A stretch of 38,077 bases of DNA from JACOUT01 sp964580865 (lineage in GTDB: Bacteria > Myxococcota > UBA727 > VGSZ01): NCBI GenBank assembly GCA_964580865.1, contig CAZONM010000004.1:1-38077 (forward strand). Reading direction: 5' to 3'. Under the pieces are notes generated by a model. It ran no database searches. It was not told the origin of the DNA and worked only from the letters and a program-made list of their open reading frames with translations. Within the stretch, counting starts at the first letter, position 1. Each line of letters starts with the position of its first letter. Shown one piece after another: positions 14,281 to 23,033 of the stretch. Position numbers and translations under genes: made by a program.

Positions 14281-16323
14281 ATGGGAGACGGGCTCGTGCG
14301 TCGCGCACCACTGCTCATCGTCGTCGGTCTGCTGGCGACGTGCGTGGAGGACTCGGCCTCCACGCTCGACGTCGACCTCGCCACGCCCCCCCGGCGCCAC
14401 GCGTGTGGACGTCGGGGACTTCATCTTCACGGCGTCGGTGGCGGAGCTCATCGAGGGGCCCGCGTTCCTCGTCGCGGTGGTCGGGGACTCCGGTGATCGC
14501 TGCTTGAGGATCGAGGTCGCGACGGCCGCGGCGAGCGACGGCGACTGCCCGTCGTCGGCTCCGCTCGAGCCCTTCTTCACCGACGATCCCGCAGATCCGC
14601 TGGCCGCCATCGCGGACGCCCTCGCCGACGGCGGCAGCGCGGCGAACGGCACCGTCATCGCGGGCACCGGCGGGCGCGTGCGCGTGTGACAGGCCCTCGT
14701 CGATGTCGGCGACGAGCTCGAGGGGCACGGCGCGGGCTTCAACTTCCTGCGGCTGATGGCCACGGAGGTCGAGCGCGATGGCGCGGTCGGCCCCACGCGC
14801 GTCGACGTCGCGCCGCTGCCAGCGCTCCCGTCGCCCGCCGAGCCCGGCCAGGCGCCGGACTACAACGAGTTCCAGCAGTTGGACCTCGCGCCGCTCCCGT
14901 CGCGCGGCGCGACGCCGCTCGTGCGACGCCTCGACGGGACGCTGTGGGAGGTCGACGCCACGGGAGACGTGGCCGCGTTCGCGTGGCGCGGCCCCGGCTT
15001 CGCCGACGAGCTCGGCAGCACGGTGGTCGGGGCCGGCGTCGTCGACGGCACGCTGCACGAGCTCCTGGCCGTGTTCGAGCGCAACGAGGACGGCAAGGGC
15101 ATCGCGATCGGGCTCTGGGTTCGCTCCGCCCCGGCCGAAGCCACGCCCGCCACCACGCTCTCCCCGGACGCGCCCATCGCGGCGGCGGCGACGTCGATCG
15201 ACACGACCACCGTCTGCTTCCCCGAGCCCATCGACCCTGCCTCCATCGCGGGTGCGTCGCTGCTCGCGGCGGGTGCCCCGGCGTCCGCGGTGCTCGTCGC
15301 CAACGGCAGCTGCCTCGCCGTGCTGCACGGCGCGAGCGACCGCGTGGCGCGACAGCTGGAGCTCGCCGGGCTGCGCACCGTTCGGGGAACGGCGCTGCGC
15401 CCCGCCGCGTTGCGAGTCGCGGGCATGCGGCCCCTGCAGGTCGCGATCGACCTGGCTATCGGCGTCATCGGGGTGGTGGGCGCGCCGCTCGGCGACGGCG
15501 CCTACGGATACGTCCACGGCAGCACGATCAGCCGGGTCGAGAGCGACCGCGAGACGGCGACGCCGCTCGAGGGCGTGCCGGCGCCGGCGACCGCGGCGCG
15601 GCCCTGCCCCGACGAGGCCTGCCTGTGGATCCACTCGGGCAACGGGCTCTACCTCGTGCGCGGACACGACGTCGTGCAGGGCGGCACCGGCGAGGTCGTG
15701 AGCGACATCTTTCCGACGACGGGCGGGCGCGCCGTCGTCGCCACCGGCAACACCGGCGGCTACCTGTCGGACAACGGCAGGGACACCGCCTATCCGATCA
15801 GCGGGATGGCGCAGCCCCAGATCGTCGGCGTCATCAACGGGACGGCAGACGCGATCGTGCGCCCCTCGCCCACGAGCCGCGAGAAGTGGCGCGTGACGCC
15901 GACAGGCGAGCAGGAGCTGCTGTTCGCCGACCTCAACGACCTGCAGTGGGCGGCGCTCGTCGACGACACGCTCTCCGTGCTCGGCGACAACACGCTCCAC
16001 GTGCGCGTCGGCGCCGGGGAGTTCTCGGTGGTGCTCACGGACGTCGCGGGAGCAGTGGGCCCCGGGCCAGACGGCGAGCTCTACCTCGACCGCCTCGGCG
16101 CCATCGTCGTGCGCGAGCGCGACGGCGCGCTGGTGGGGGCTCCGCCGATCACCGCACAGGGCCCAGCGCTCGACGGACGCTTCCTGGTGGCCCCCGTGAC
16201 GCGCGCGGACATGATCTACGCTTCCGCCGTGTACCCGGGCGGGCTCTCGCTCTTCTATGGCAACGTGATCGTCGCCATGTCGCGCACGACCTGGGACGCG
16301 GCGCGAGCCGAGGGGGGCCATGA
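14281..16323 (+). pseudogene. Large lipoprotein gene interrupted by a C-run frameshift and an in-frame TGA
   Basis: ATG 14281 begins a lipoprotein signal (APLLIVVGLLATC, Cys21). After DLATPP the frame runs into a 7-C tract (14386-14392). Removing one C continues into GATRVDVGDFIFTASVAEL, the clearly coding frame. That frame has an in-frame TGA at 14687-14689 (RVRV*QALVDVGDEL), then is open through 16310. Near the end, a 6-G tract (16312-16317) again decides the frame: one more G would end the gene at TGA 16321-16323, overlapping the next ATG like its neighbours; without it the frame runs on to 16498 as Arg-rich sequence. The rebuilt product has about 680 residues: a bacterial Ig-like (Big_5-type) segment near TTVCFPEPIDPASIAGASLL, then propeller-like repeats (CLWIHSGNGLYLVRG, GGYLSDNG). 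Two homopolymers plus one stop suggest sequencing errors plus a mutation, or a decaying gene. If read as separate genes, the intact part would start at ATG 14756. Confidence 0.6.
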
Positions 16324-16952
16324 CGCGCGGCGCGCTGATCGCGCTCACGTGCGTCGCCTGCGCTCCTGCCGCGACGACCGAGCCGGTGTTCGCGCTGCTC
16401 GACGAGGGCCAGGGCGATGCGCTCCTCGAGGCGCTGCCGCACGAGGACGGCAGCCGATGGCTCTACGGCGTCGAGACCCTGCGCAGGGACTTCGCTGACG
16501 ATGTGGCGACGTCGGAGGTCGTGCTCCAGGGCACCACGGTCCTCGACGGCGTGACGGTGCAGCGCGAGGTCGCAGGGAGCGACGTCGTCTGGGTCGAGCA
16601 CCGCGACGACGGGATGCTGGTGCACGGCTTCGGCACCACCGCGGGCGTCGGCCGCTTCTCGTCACCGGCCGTGCTCCTCTCCTACCCGTTGAGGCTCGGG
16701 CGCCGCTGGACCACGGGCGACGATGACACCCCGGAGCGGTTCACGTTCGCCGTGACGGCGGAGGTCGAGCTGGAGGTGCCCGCGGGGCGCCTTCGTTGCG
16801 CGCGCGTGGACTCGCTCGACGTGCAGGAGGGCGATCCCACGACTCGGTTCTACGCATCGGAGGTCGGGCTCGTGGCGCGTGAGCAGCTCGGCGAGCGCGA
16901 GGAGATCCGGACGCAGCTGCTCGGAACGGCGTTCCCGCAGGAGGTGCCGTGA
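16320..16952 (+). CDS. Predicted exported/lipoprotein of unknown function
   Basis: The 210-residue product has a short hydrophobic N-terminus (GALIALTCVACAP). The likely lipidation site is Cys14 with an unusual -3 Cys (CVAC), so the lipoprotein call is moderate. The mature part is beta-rich: RWLYGVETLRRDF, TVLDGVTVQREV, and a C-terminal segment (FTFAVTAEVELEVPAGRLRCARV, then RFYASEVGLVAREQ) that resembles the repeated-strand pattern of small secreted DUF3108/YceI-like barrels. That similarity is an impression, not an assignment. It starts at the ATG after a GAGG-rich stretch and its last codons overlap the next gene by 4 nt (GTGA). Confidence 0.65.
   Translation: MTRGALIALTCVACAPAATTEPVFALLDEGQGDALLEALPHEDGSRWLYGVETLRRDFADDVATSEVVLQGTTVLDGVTVQREVAGSDVVWVEHRDDGMLVHGFGTTAGVGRFSSPAVLLSYPLRLGRRWTTGDDDTPERFTFAVTAEVELEVPAGRLRCARVDSLDVQEGDPTTRFYASEVGLVAREQLGEREEIRTQLLGTAFPQEVP
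16939..16944 (+). promoter_or_regulatory. Ribosome binding site AGGAGG for the GTG start at 16949
   Basis: A consensus AGGAGG stands 4 nt before a GTG that overlaps the upstream stop. It lies inside the upstream gene and supports independent initiation at 16949. Confidence 0.65.
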
Positions 16953-17401
16953 GCCGCGCGGCCCTGCTCGCCTTCGCCCTCGGCGCGCTGGCGCCGGCGG
17001 CGGGCTGCTCCGCTGGCGAGGCGTGCGGTCGGCCCGCCGCGAGCGGTGTGTTCACGGACCTCGCCGGCGGCTGCCTCGTGCTCATCGTCGTGGACGCCTT
17101 CGAGGGCGTCGATCGCATGTGCAGCATCTCTCCCTGGCTCGAGCCGGCGCGCTACCACGACTTCGACTTCGATATCCCCGACACGGTCTTCGTTGGCATG
17201 CGCTACCAGGCCGACGTGAGCGGCCAACCGCTCGATCTGGACCGCAACCGCGAGCTCGCCGGCCGCGTCGACGTGGAGGTCACGGGCGCCAGCGCCGACG
17301 GGGGCGCCGGCGGCTTCAACGTGCACCTCGTGGGGACAGGCGCGCAGGAGCACGGCGGGGGCTCGCTCGACCTGCGCGGCCTCTGCGAGCTCGTCGAATG
17401 A
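16949..17401 (+). CDS. Small lipoprotein of unknown function
   Basis: 150 residues, GTG start with a perfect AGGAGG site. Signal peptide (ALLAFALGALAPAAGC) with Cys20 as lipid anchor. The mature domain is short, acidic and beta-like (DFDFDIPDTVFVGMRY, RVDVEVTGASADGG, GGSLDLRGLCELVE). Extracytoplasmic Cys residues at about 27, 46 and 55 plus one near the C-terminus may form disulfides. Domain not recognised. It sits in the middle of a chain of overlapping lipoprotein genes and its stop overlaps the next ATG (ATGA, 17398-17401). Confidence 0.65.
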   Translation: MSRAALLAFALGALAPAAGCSAGEACGRPAASGVFTDLAGGCLVLIVVDAFEGVDRMCSISPWLEPARYHDFDFDIPDTVFVGMRYQADVSGQPLDLDRNRELAGRVDVEVTGASADGGAGGFNVHLVGTGAQEHGGGSLDLRGLCELVE

Positions 17402-20265
17402 CCGCCGCCTCGCGCGCCTGGGCCCTCGCGGTCCTCGCCGCGATCGCGGGCTGCCCGTCGGTGGGCGGCCCCGGCGACCCGCGGCTCGGCGTGGCCCTCT
17501 ATCACGTCGACGGCTTCGCGAGCCCGACGTTGGGCAGCGTGGTCGAGCATCCCGACGGGCGCGCCTTCGCCCTCGTGGCCCACTCCCTGTCGCGCCGCTT
17601 CGGTGAGGACGTCGCGCACCCGCCGGTGGCCAAGGTGTTCTCCATCGATGCCGACAACACCGTGACGGTGCTGCCGCCGCTGCCGGAGCCGGTTGGGCTC
17701 GGCCGCGCGCGCGCGTTCCTCTCGCCGACACCCGCCGGCGTCGCCGTCGCCCTCTTCGACGAGCCCGTGGGTGGGCGGGTCGTGCAGCTGTACGTGCAGG
17801 ACGGCGATGGCTGGGCCTCGCGCGCGCTGTTCTCGTCGGACCGGCCGCAAAGCATCGACGATGCCGCTCGATTCGGCCTCTTGGTCGTGCGCGTGTTCTC
17901 CGCGGACGAGGTGCTCGTCGGCGCGTTCGGCACCGTCTTCGCGTGGAGCGCAGCGGACGGGCGCTTCGTGCCACTCGCGCTCCCCGCGGGGATGCGCGCG
18001 GCGCGCCTGGGACCCGCCGGCGGCGACGACGTCGCGCTCGTCGGGCAGCGCGCCGACGGCACCGTCGTCGTGCAGCGTGTGCAGCGCGGCACGTGGAGCG
18101 CGGTCGGCGACGCGATGGAGGTGCCGGGCGAGGTGACCCTCGACTGCTTCAGCAGGTCGGGGACCAGCGAGGCGTTCACCTTCACCGCGAGCACCAACGG
18201 CACGTGCACGCTGTTTCGCGCGCGCGACGGCGTCGCCTTCGCGGGCGAGCCGGTGCCCGTGGTCGCGGATCGCCCTGCGGTGCTCCGCGCCGCCGTCTCG
18301 CATCCGCACCGCGGCCTGCTGGTCGACTACGACGCCGACCTCGGGGTCCTCAGTTTCACCGGCGTCTTCGACGGCGCGCTCACGGCTGGTGTCGGGGCCC
18401 TCGCGATCGAGAGCCCGGTCACCTGCGACGCATGCGAGATCGGCGAGGCCGGCATCGCCGAAGGCGCCGACTGCAGCAGCCGCTGCACGCCGCGCACGGT
18501 GCTCGTCCTCGATGCCGAGCCCACCGCCGACGCGGACGGGCTGCTCGCCCTCAGCGCCGACACGTTTCCGAGCGGCCTGACGTTCACCTTCAAGCGGTTG
18601 CCGCTGCCGATCCCGCCGAGCGTCGCGGACGACCCGGCGGCGGATCCGGCGCTGGTCCCCGACGGCGCGCTGCGTCCCGTGGATGACATCGTCGCGGACA
18701 CCGTCATCGTAGCCGTCACGGCGCTTGCAGCCGGGCGGGCCGAGCACGGCGGGATCCTCGTCGAGGCGACCGACGGAGCGCGCACGGTGTCGGCCGTGAC
18801 CGACGCCGACGGCCGCGCGACGCTGCCGGCGATGCCGGCGGGGAGCGTCACGGTGACCGCCACCGCGGGCGCGCTGTCGGCGACGGCGGTCGTCGACGGC
18901 ACCGGCGGCGGCACCGTGCCGGTGCCCCTCGTCTTGCTCGGCACGCCGACGCTGGTGATCACGGCCACGGACGCCCCGGCCGACGCCGTCCTGCTCGGAA
19001 CCGCCGGCGTGTTCACCGTCGTCGCCGACGGCGGCGATGTGCTCGCGTTCCACGCCGTCGACGGCGCGGGCACCACGGTCGGGTCGGGCCTGAGCGGCGC
19101 ACCTCTCCGGCTCGACAGCGTCGCGGGGCGCGCGGCGCTCTACCTGAACCTGGGCACGGCGCTGGCGCGGGTCACGAGCGGTGGCGCGGAGGAGCTGGCG
19201 AGCGACTTCCCGCTCGCGCGCGTGGGTTCGCGCGTCGGCAACGCGGTCTATGGCGAGCGGGCGGGCGCCGCCGACGGCGACGTGGTGACGCTGTTGGAGA
19301 AGCCCGACGCGGGGACCGCCGCGCAGAGCGTGGAGAGCGACGCGTACCAGGCCGTGTACTCCTCGAGCCCTCTGCAGTGCCGGTTCGCGTGGGTCTGGCA
19401 CAAGAACGTCGACCAGAGCTTCACGGTGCACCGACAGAGCACGTCGAGCGGCGCCAACTGCGCGACGTACGGGGCCTCGCTCAACATCGCCAACGCGCCG
19501 CTCCTGTTCGAGGCCAAGGCAGAGGCCACCCAGCCGAACCTCTACGGCTTCGACGCGGCGGCCTGCGGGGCGGCCACGGGCCACCTCACGCCGTGCAACC
19601 TCTGGCGCATCGACACCGCCGCGGCCACGCAGCTCAGCAGCGCAGCGCTCGCGTTCGCGCCGCACGGCGGTGCCGTGATCGTCGAGGCGGGCGCGCTGCC
19701 CGCCGACCCGCCGCGCCTGCTGCGCGCCGGCGTTCCTCTGCAGGAGCCGGCCGATTGGCTCCCGCCAGGCGCCGCCGGCGACGCCGCGCTGGTGGAGAAC
19801 GCCGACGGCGACGTCGTGCTGTGGCGGGGGAGCGCCGGGCTCTACAGCGCCTCCGGGGCGTCCGGCGTCCCGGTGCTGCGCGTGCCCGGGGCCGTGCGCT
19901 TCGTGGCCGTCCCCGGGACCACCGGCACGCGCGCGCTCGCCTGGGTGGCCGCGGACGACGATCCCGGGTGTGCCACCGGCTGCGAGCTGTGGAGCATCGC
20001 CGACGCCGATGGTGCGGCCACGCTGCTCGCGACCGACGTGGGCGCGCGCGCCGTGCTGGTGGGTGGTGCGGCGGCGATCGTCGAGCGAGCGTGGGACGAC
20101 TGCCCAGGCGGTGGGTGCGCCACGCTCGCGCTCGCCGCCGAGGGCTTCACCGACGAGCCGTTCGCGCTGGGCAGGCTGCTCACCCCTGCGCCCGGCGTGG
20201 CGCTCGCGGAGCGGCCCGCGTACGCGGACCTCGCCGGTGTGGTGCACCTCGTCCAGCTCCCGTGA
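17398..20265 (+). CDS. Large (955-residue) lipoprotein with a carboxypeptidase-regulatory-like domain
   Basis: The start ATG overlaps the previous stop and gives a signal peptide with lipobox (AIAGC, Cys19); the longer reading upstream is a shadow of the previous two genes. The N-terminal 330 residues look like a beta-propeller-type array of short strands (VFSIDADNTVTVLPPLPEP, VQLYVQDGDGWASRALF, VFAWSAADGRFVPL). A Cys-rich insert follows (CDACEIGEAG...CSSRC, about 341-362). At about 440-505 there is a typical CarboxypepD_reg-like module (GGILVEATDGARTVSAVTDADGRATLPAMPAGSVTVTA). The C-terminal half resumes short repeated strands with paired Cys. Such proteins are usually surface-exposed; no enzymatic motif is visible. 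Its propeller-like parts resemble those of the disrupted lipoprotein at 14281, suggesting related roles. Confidence 0.75.
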   Translation: MTAASRAWALAVLAAIAGCPSVGGPGDPRLGVALYHVDGFASPTLGSVVEHPDGRAFALVAHSLSRRFGEDVAHPPVAKVFSIDADNTVTVLPPLPEPVGLGRARAFLSPTPAGVAVALFDEPVGGRVVQLYVQDGDGWASRALFSSDRPQSIDDAARFGLLVVRVFSADEVLVGAFGTVFAWSAADGRFVPLALPAGMRAARLGPAGGDDVALVGQRADGTVVVQRVQRGTWSAVGDAMEVPGEVTLDCFSRSGTSEAFTFTASTNGTCTLFRARDGVAFAGEPVPVVADRPAVLRAAVSHPHRGLLVDYDADLGVLSFTGVFDGALTAGVGALAIESPVTCDACEIGEAGIAEGADCSSRCTPRTVLVLDAEPTADADGLLALSADTFPSGLTFTFKRLPLPIPPSVADDPAADPALVPDGALRPVDDIVADTVIVAVTALAAGRAEHGGILVEATDGARTVSAVTDADGRATLPAMPAGSVTVTATAGALSATAVVDGTGGGTVPVPLVLLGTPTLVITATDAPADAVLLGTAGVFTVVADGGDVLAFHAVDGAGTTVGSGLSGAPLRLDSVAGRAALYLNLGTALARVTSGGAEELASDFPLARVGSRVGNAVYGERAGAADGDVVTLLEKPDAGTAAQSVESDAYQAVYSSSPLQCRFAWVWHKNVDQSFTVHRQSTSSGANCATYGASLNIANAPLLFEAKAEATQPNLYGFDAAACGAATGHLTPCNLWRIDTAAATQLSSAALAFAPHGGAVIVEAGALPADPPRLLRAGVPLQEPADWLPPGAAGDAALVENADGDVVLWRGSAGLYSASGASGVPVLRVPGAVRFVAVPGTTGTRALAWVAADDDPGCATGCELWSIADADGAATLLATDVGARAVLVGGAAAIVERAWDDCPGGGCATLALAAEGFTDEPFALGRLLTPAPGVALAERPAYADLAGVVHLVQLP

Positions 20266-20876
20266 GCCGCAGGAGCGCTCTCCGTCCGCGGACTGCTCGC
20301 GCTCCTCGGTGCGCTAGGCGTGTGCCACTGCACGTGGAGGCGAGCGTGGCGCCACGAAGGCCGCGCCCGTCGCCACTGCCTTCCCGAGCGGACGTGGAAG
20401 CAGATCTACGGCGACCGGTCGAGCCCGCGACCGGCCTGCCTCGACGACTGGCTGAGGGAGCCAGCGAAGCGGCGCCCCGCGCCCACCGACGGCGTCACGC
20501 AAGGCCACCTGCAGCGCGCCGCGCAGGATCTGACGTCGCAGAGGGCCGCCGTCGACTGGCTCGAGGTCGGCCGCCAGTGCGCCGAAGCCACCTGCGACGC
20601 GCAGGCAGCGCTGCTCGAGCGCGTGCGCCTCGCAATCGCGCAGCGCCGCGCCAGCGACTCGAGCGCCGCGCCGTCGAGGTGAGCTGGCAGGCGGACGAGC
20701 TCGAGAGCCTATCCACCGCGGGCGCCGAGGCCGAGGCGCTGGCGGATCGCAACGTGCTCGCCGACCTTGAGCGCGCAGGTCGCCGCGCGCTCGCCCAGCA
20801 CGACCCGCACGGCGACGAGAGGGCCGCCAGCGAGGAGGCCGTCGAGCAGAGCGCAGAGAGCGTCGCGCGCTGCTGA
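20262..20876 (+). pseudogene. Probable lipoprotein gene broken by two frameshifts
   Basis: A GTG at 20262 overlaps the previous stop (GTGA) and starts MSRRSAL; one base shift near 20277-20280 brings in the signal-like VRGLLALLGALGVCHC in the next frame. That frame reads on (TWKQIYGD, CLDDWLREPAKRR, VDWLEVGRQCAEATCDAQAALLERVRLAIAQRR) to about 20655. There a return shift leads into LERRAVEVSWQADELESL and a helical acidic tail that stops at 20874-20876. Joined, the product would be a lipoprotein of about 200 residues with a Cys-containing helical domain. Neither single frame gives a credible protein alone, so this is either pseudogenised or affected by sequence errors. The next lipoprotein starts 22 nt later. 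Confidence 0.45.
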
Positions 20877-20898
20877 GGCGTCTGCTACACAGCGCTGC

Positions 20899-22293
20899 AT
20901 GATCCGTCGTGACGCTCGCGCGCTGCCGCTCGCCGTGTTCGTGTTCGCCCTGCCCGCATGCCCGCCCAACGTCGGGGACAGGCCGCCGCCGGACCAGGAC
21001 TGCCCCGAGGGCAGCGGCCCCACGGCGCACAGCGGCACCATCGACGCGGACCAGAGCTGGTCCGCTGAGGACAGCCCACATGTCGTCACCGGGATGCTGC
21101 TGGTGCGCGGCGCGACGCTGACGATCGAGGCGTGCGCGGTCGTCCAGTTCGCGCCCGACGGCGGTCTTGAGATCGGTGACGCGCCCGGCACACCGGAGGC
21201 GCGGCTCGTCGCGCGCGGTGAGGACAACAAGCCCATCCGCTTCGAGCCGCAGACCGGCGGCGGCCGCTGGCGCGGCGTCTACGTCGACACCTCCGGACGC
21301 GCGGACCTCGCGGAGCTCACCATCGACTCGGCAGGCGACGTCACCATCGACTCCGACCCGGGCGCGCTCGAGATCGTCGGCGACGACAACCAGGAGGGCC
21401 CTGTGGCGATGGTCAGCGCGCAGACCGTCACCATCACGAACGCGGGCGCGTACGGCGTACGGATGGCGTCGTGCGGCGGGTTCACCGCGACCTCCAGCGA
21501 CCTCGTCATCACGGGGAGCGGCGCGCAGGCTCCGACGGGCGCGCTCGACACCACGTTCGCGGTGTTCGCCGAGCCCGCCAACGTCGAGACGCTGCCGACG
21601 GGCGACTACCAGGAGAACGACAACGCGCGCGTGTTCGTCTCCAGTCGTTACGGGGTCGGCACCTCCGTGACGTTCCATGACCGCGCCGTGCCGTACGTGA
21701 TCGAGACCTCGCTCGACGTCGAACCTTTCGACAGCGAAGCCAATGGAGGGCTTGCCACGCTCAACATCGACGCGGGCGTTGAGATCCAGCTGAGCGGCGG
21801 CAGCGACGGCTTCATCACGCTCGGCGGTGGCACCGGCAACACACCAGAGCAGGTGTGGCCGACGCGCGTGGTCGCGCCCGGCACCGTCGACAACCCCATC
21901 CTCATCACGTCCGCCAACGAGACTCGCCTCCCGGGCGACTGGGGCGGCATCGACTGGGGCGGAGGCCCGCAGCTCGGAAACGTGTGGAGCTTCGTCACCG
22001 TCGAGTACGCGGGCGCGCCCTCGGGTTCGAACGGCTTCGGCTGCGGCCCCGCGGCGAACGACGCGCTGCTCGCGGTCCGTAACTGGCTGCCGCAGGGGAG
22101 CTTCATCACCATGAGCTCGTTTCTGTCGTCGGCCGGCGGCGGCATCGTGCAGGGCTGGTCCGGCACGGGCAGCCTGCTCGGACCCGGCGTCAGCGTCGAC
22201 GGCGTCGGCAACAACTGCGAGGTGTCCTTGCCGAGAGACGTGGACGGCCAGTGTCCGGGCATGGATTCGCAGCCCGACTGCGAAGACAAGTGA
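20899..22293 (+). CDS. Lipoprotein with a right-handed beta-helix-like domain
   Basis: 464 residues; signal peptide ending in lipobox LPAC (Cys21). The body carries the recurring pattern of parallel beta-helix surface lipoproteins: a 'G.L.V..GATLTIE' opening (GMLLVRGATLTIEACAVVQF), then cycles such as RLVARGEDNKPIRFEPQTGGGRWRGVYVDTSG and RVVAPGTVDNPILITSANETRLPGDWGGIDWGG, each with the 'NPI-f-s-...-W-GI' rung typical of the group. Between them are more regular rungs (DVTIDSDPGALEIV, TVTITNAGAYGVRM). The C-terminus is Cys-containing (CEVSLPRDVDGQCPGMDSQPDC). The fold is known for adhesins and polysaccharide-acting proteins, but no catalytic residues can be named. A 45-residue lipoprotein gene starts within its stop codon (TGATG). 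Confidence 0.75.
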   Translation: MIRRDARALPLAVFVFALPACPPNVGDRPPPDQDCPEGSGPTAHSGTIDADQSWSAEDSPHVVTGMLLVRGATLTIEACAVVQFAPDGGLEIGDAPGTPEARLVARGEDNKPIRFEPQTGGGRWRGVYVDTSGRADLAELTIDSAGDVTIDSDPGALEIVGDDNQEGPVAMVSAQTVTITNAGAYGVRMASCGGFTATSSDLVITGSGAQAPTGALDTTFAVFAEPANVETLPTGDYQENDNARVFVSSRYGVGTSVTFHDRAVPYVIETSLDVEPFDSEANGGLATLNIDAGVEIQLSGGSDGFITLGGGTGNTPEQVWPTRVVAPGTVDNPILITSANETRLPGDWGGIDWGGGPQLGNVWSFVTVEYAGAPSGSNGFGCGPAANDALLAVRNWLPQGSFITMSSFLSSAGGGIVQGWSGTGSLLGPGVSVDGVGNNCEVSLPRDVDGQCPGMDSQPDCEDK

Positions 22294-22430
22294 TGCGCGC
22301 GCCGGTGCCCGTCGTGGTCGGCGGGTTGTTCGCGCTCGCGTGCCAGACGGTCGCGGCGAGCGGGCGCGAGCCGGCGCCGCCACCCGCACCTGCTGGTCGT
22401 CATCCATCGACCCGGCAGGACGCCGATTGA
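22293..22430 (+). CDS. 45-residue mini-lipoprotein
   Basis: Begins at the ATG sharing the last base of the preceding stop (TGATG). The peptide MRAPVPVVVGGLFALACQTV has a basic N-terminus, an 11-residue hydrophobic stretch and lipobox ALAC (Cys17). Only about 28 residues follow, Pro/Ala-rich and polar (GREPAPPPAPAGRHPSTRQ), ending at TGA 22428-22430. Such small lipoproteins often act as lysis or entry-exclusion peptides or assembly partners, but no function can be assigned here. The operon position, coupling and signal favour a real gene; the short length leaves doubt. Confidence 0.55.
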   Translation: MRAPVPVVVGGLFALACQTVAASGREPAPPPAPAGRHPSTRQDAD

Positions 22431-23033
22431 GGTCCCGCGCAGTCGCCCGTGGCGGCAGGACGCGGGTCTCCGCGACCCAAGGAGCACCATCCGAGGCGCG
22501 CGTTCGGGGCTTGGATCCCCGGGGTGTGGGACGGCGGCGCGCGAGGGGATCTCGGTCCGGGAACGAAGGACGGCGCATCCCCTCGACGACGAGCGCATCC
22601 TGAGTATGGTCGTGGCTGGCCGAGGTCTGATGCGCGCCGACGTTGGGCACCGCAGCCCCGACGCGTGACCTGCAGCGCGACCGCGGGACCTCGAGTGACC
22701 GAATGGTCAAGTCGCACGCTGGCGTCCTGCGGCGGATCCACCGGCAGACGCGGCCCGCGCATCAGAGCGCACGATGGTATCCAGCCGGCCAACCACGTCG
22801 CGACCAACGCCAGCGCGCCGCGCTCGTCACGACGCCGCAGGGCGCGTCCACGGAGGCACCCTTCAGGTCGGGGAGGTCGTGCCCTGCCCGTACGGGGCGA
22901 GCGGCAGGAGCTCGAGCGTCTGCACACCCAGCGGTTCACCCAGGCAACGACCGGCACAGGTAGTTGACGCCGTTCACACGGCGCCAGGCGTCGCCACCGA
23001 ACACCGGAGCTGCGCGGACGTTGGCTGCGAGCA
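22431..23033. other. 600 bp without a convincing gene
   Basis: Between the lipoprotein cluster and the export operon. Frames on both strands are open in places but are Arg/Ser/Pro-rich, lack start sites and ribosome sites and change register, as expected for non-coding GC-rich DNA. Minus-strand reading around 22700-22930 (for example ALVATWLAGWIP) is slightly more protein-like and could be the remnant of a decayed gene. No hairpin, repeat pair or transposase motif was found. Confidence 0.5.

Noticed and set aside
14687..14689. TGA as a selenocysteine codon
   Set aside because: No Cys-aligned active-site context is visible around it, the gene also has frameshifts, and no selenoprotein machinery is in the window. 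A mutation or error is simpler.
17203..20247. Minus-strand frame of about 1000 codons opposite the 955-residue lipoprotein
   Set aside because: Composition is Arg/Gly/His-rich and motif-free; the plus frame has a lipoprotein signal and domain structure.
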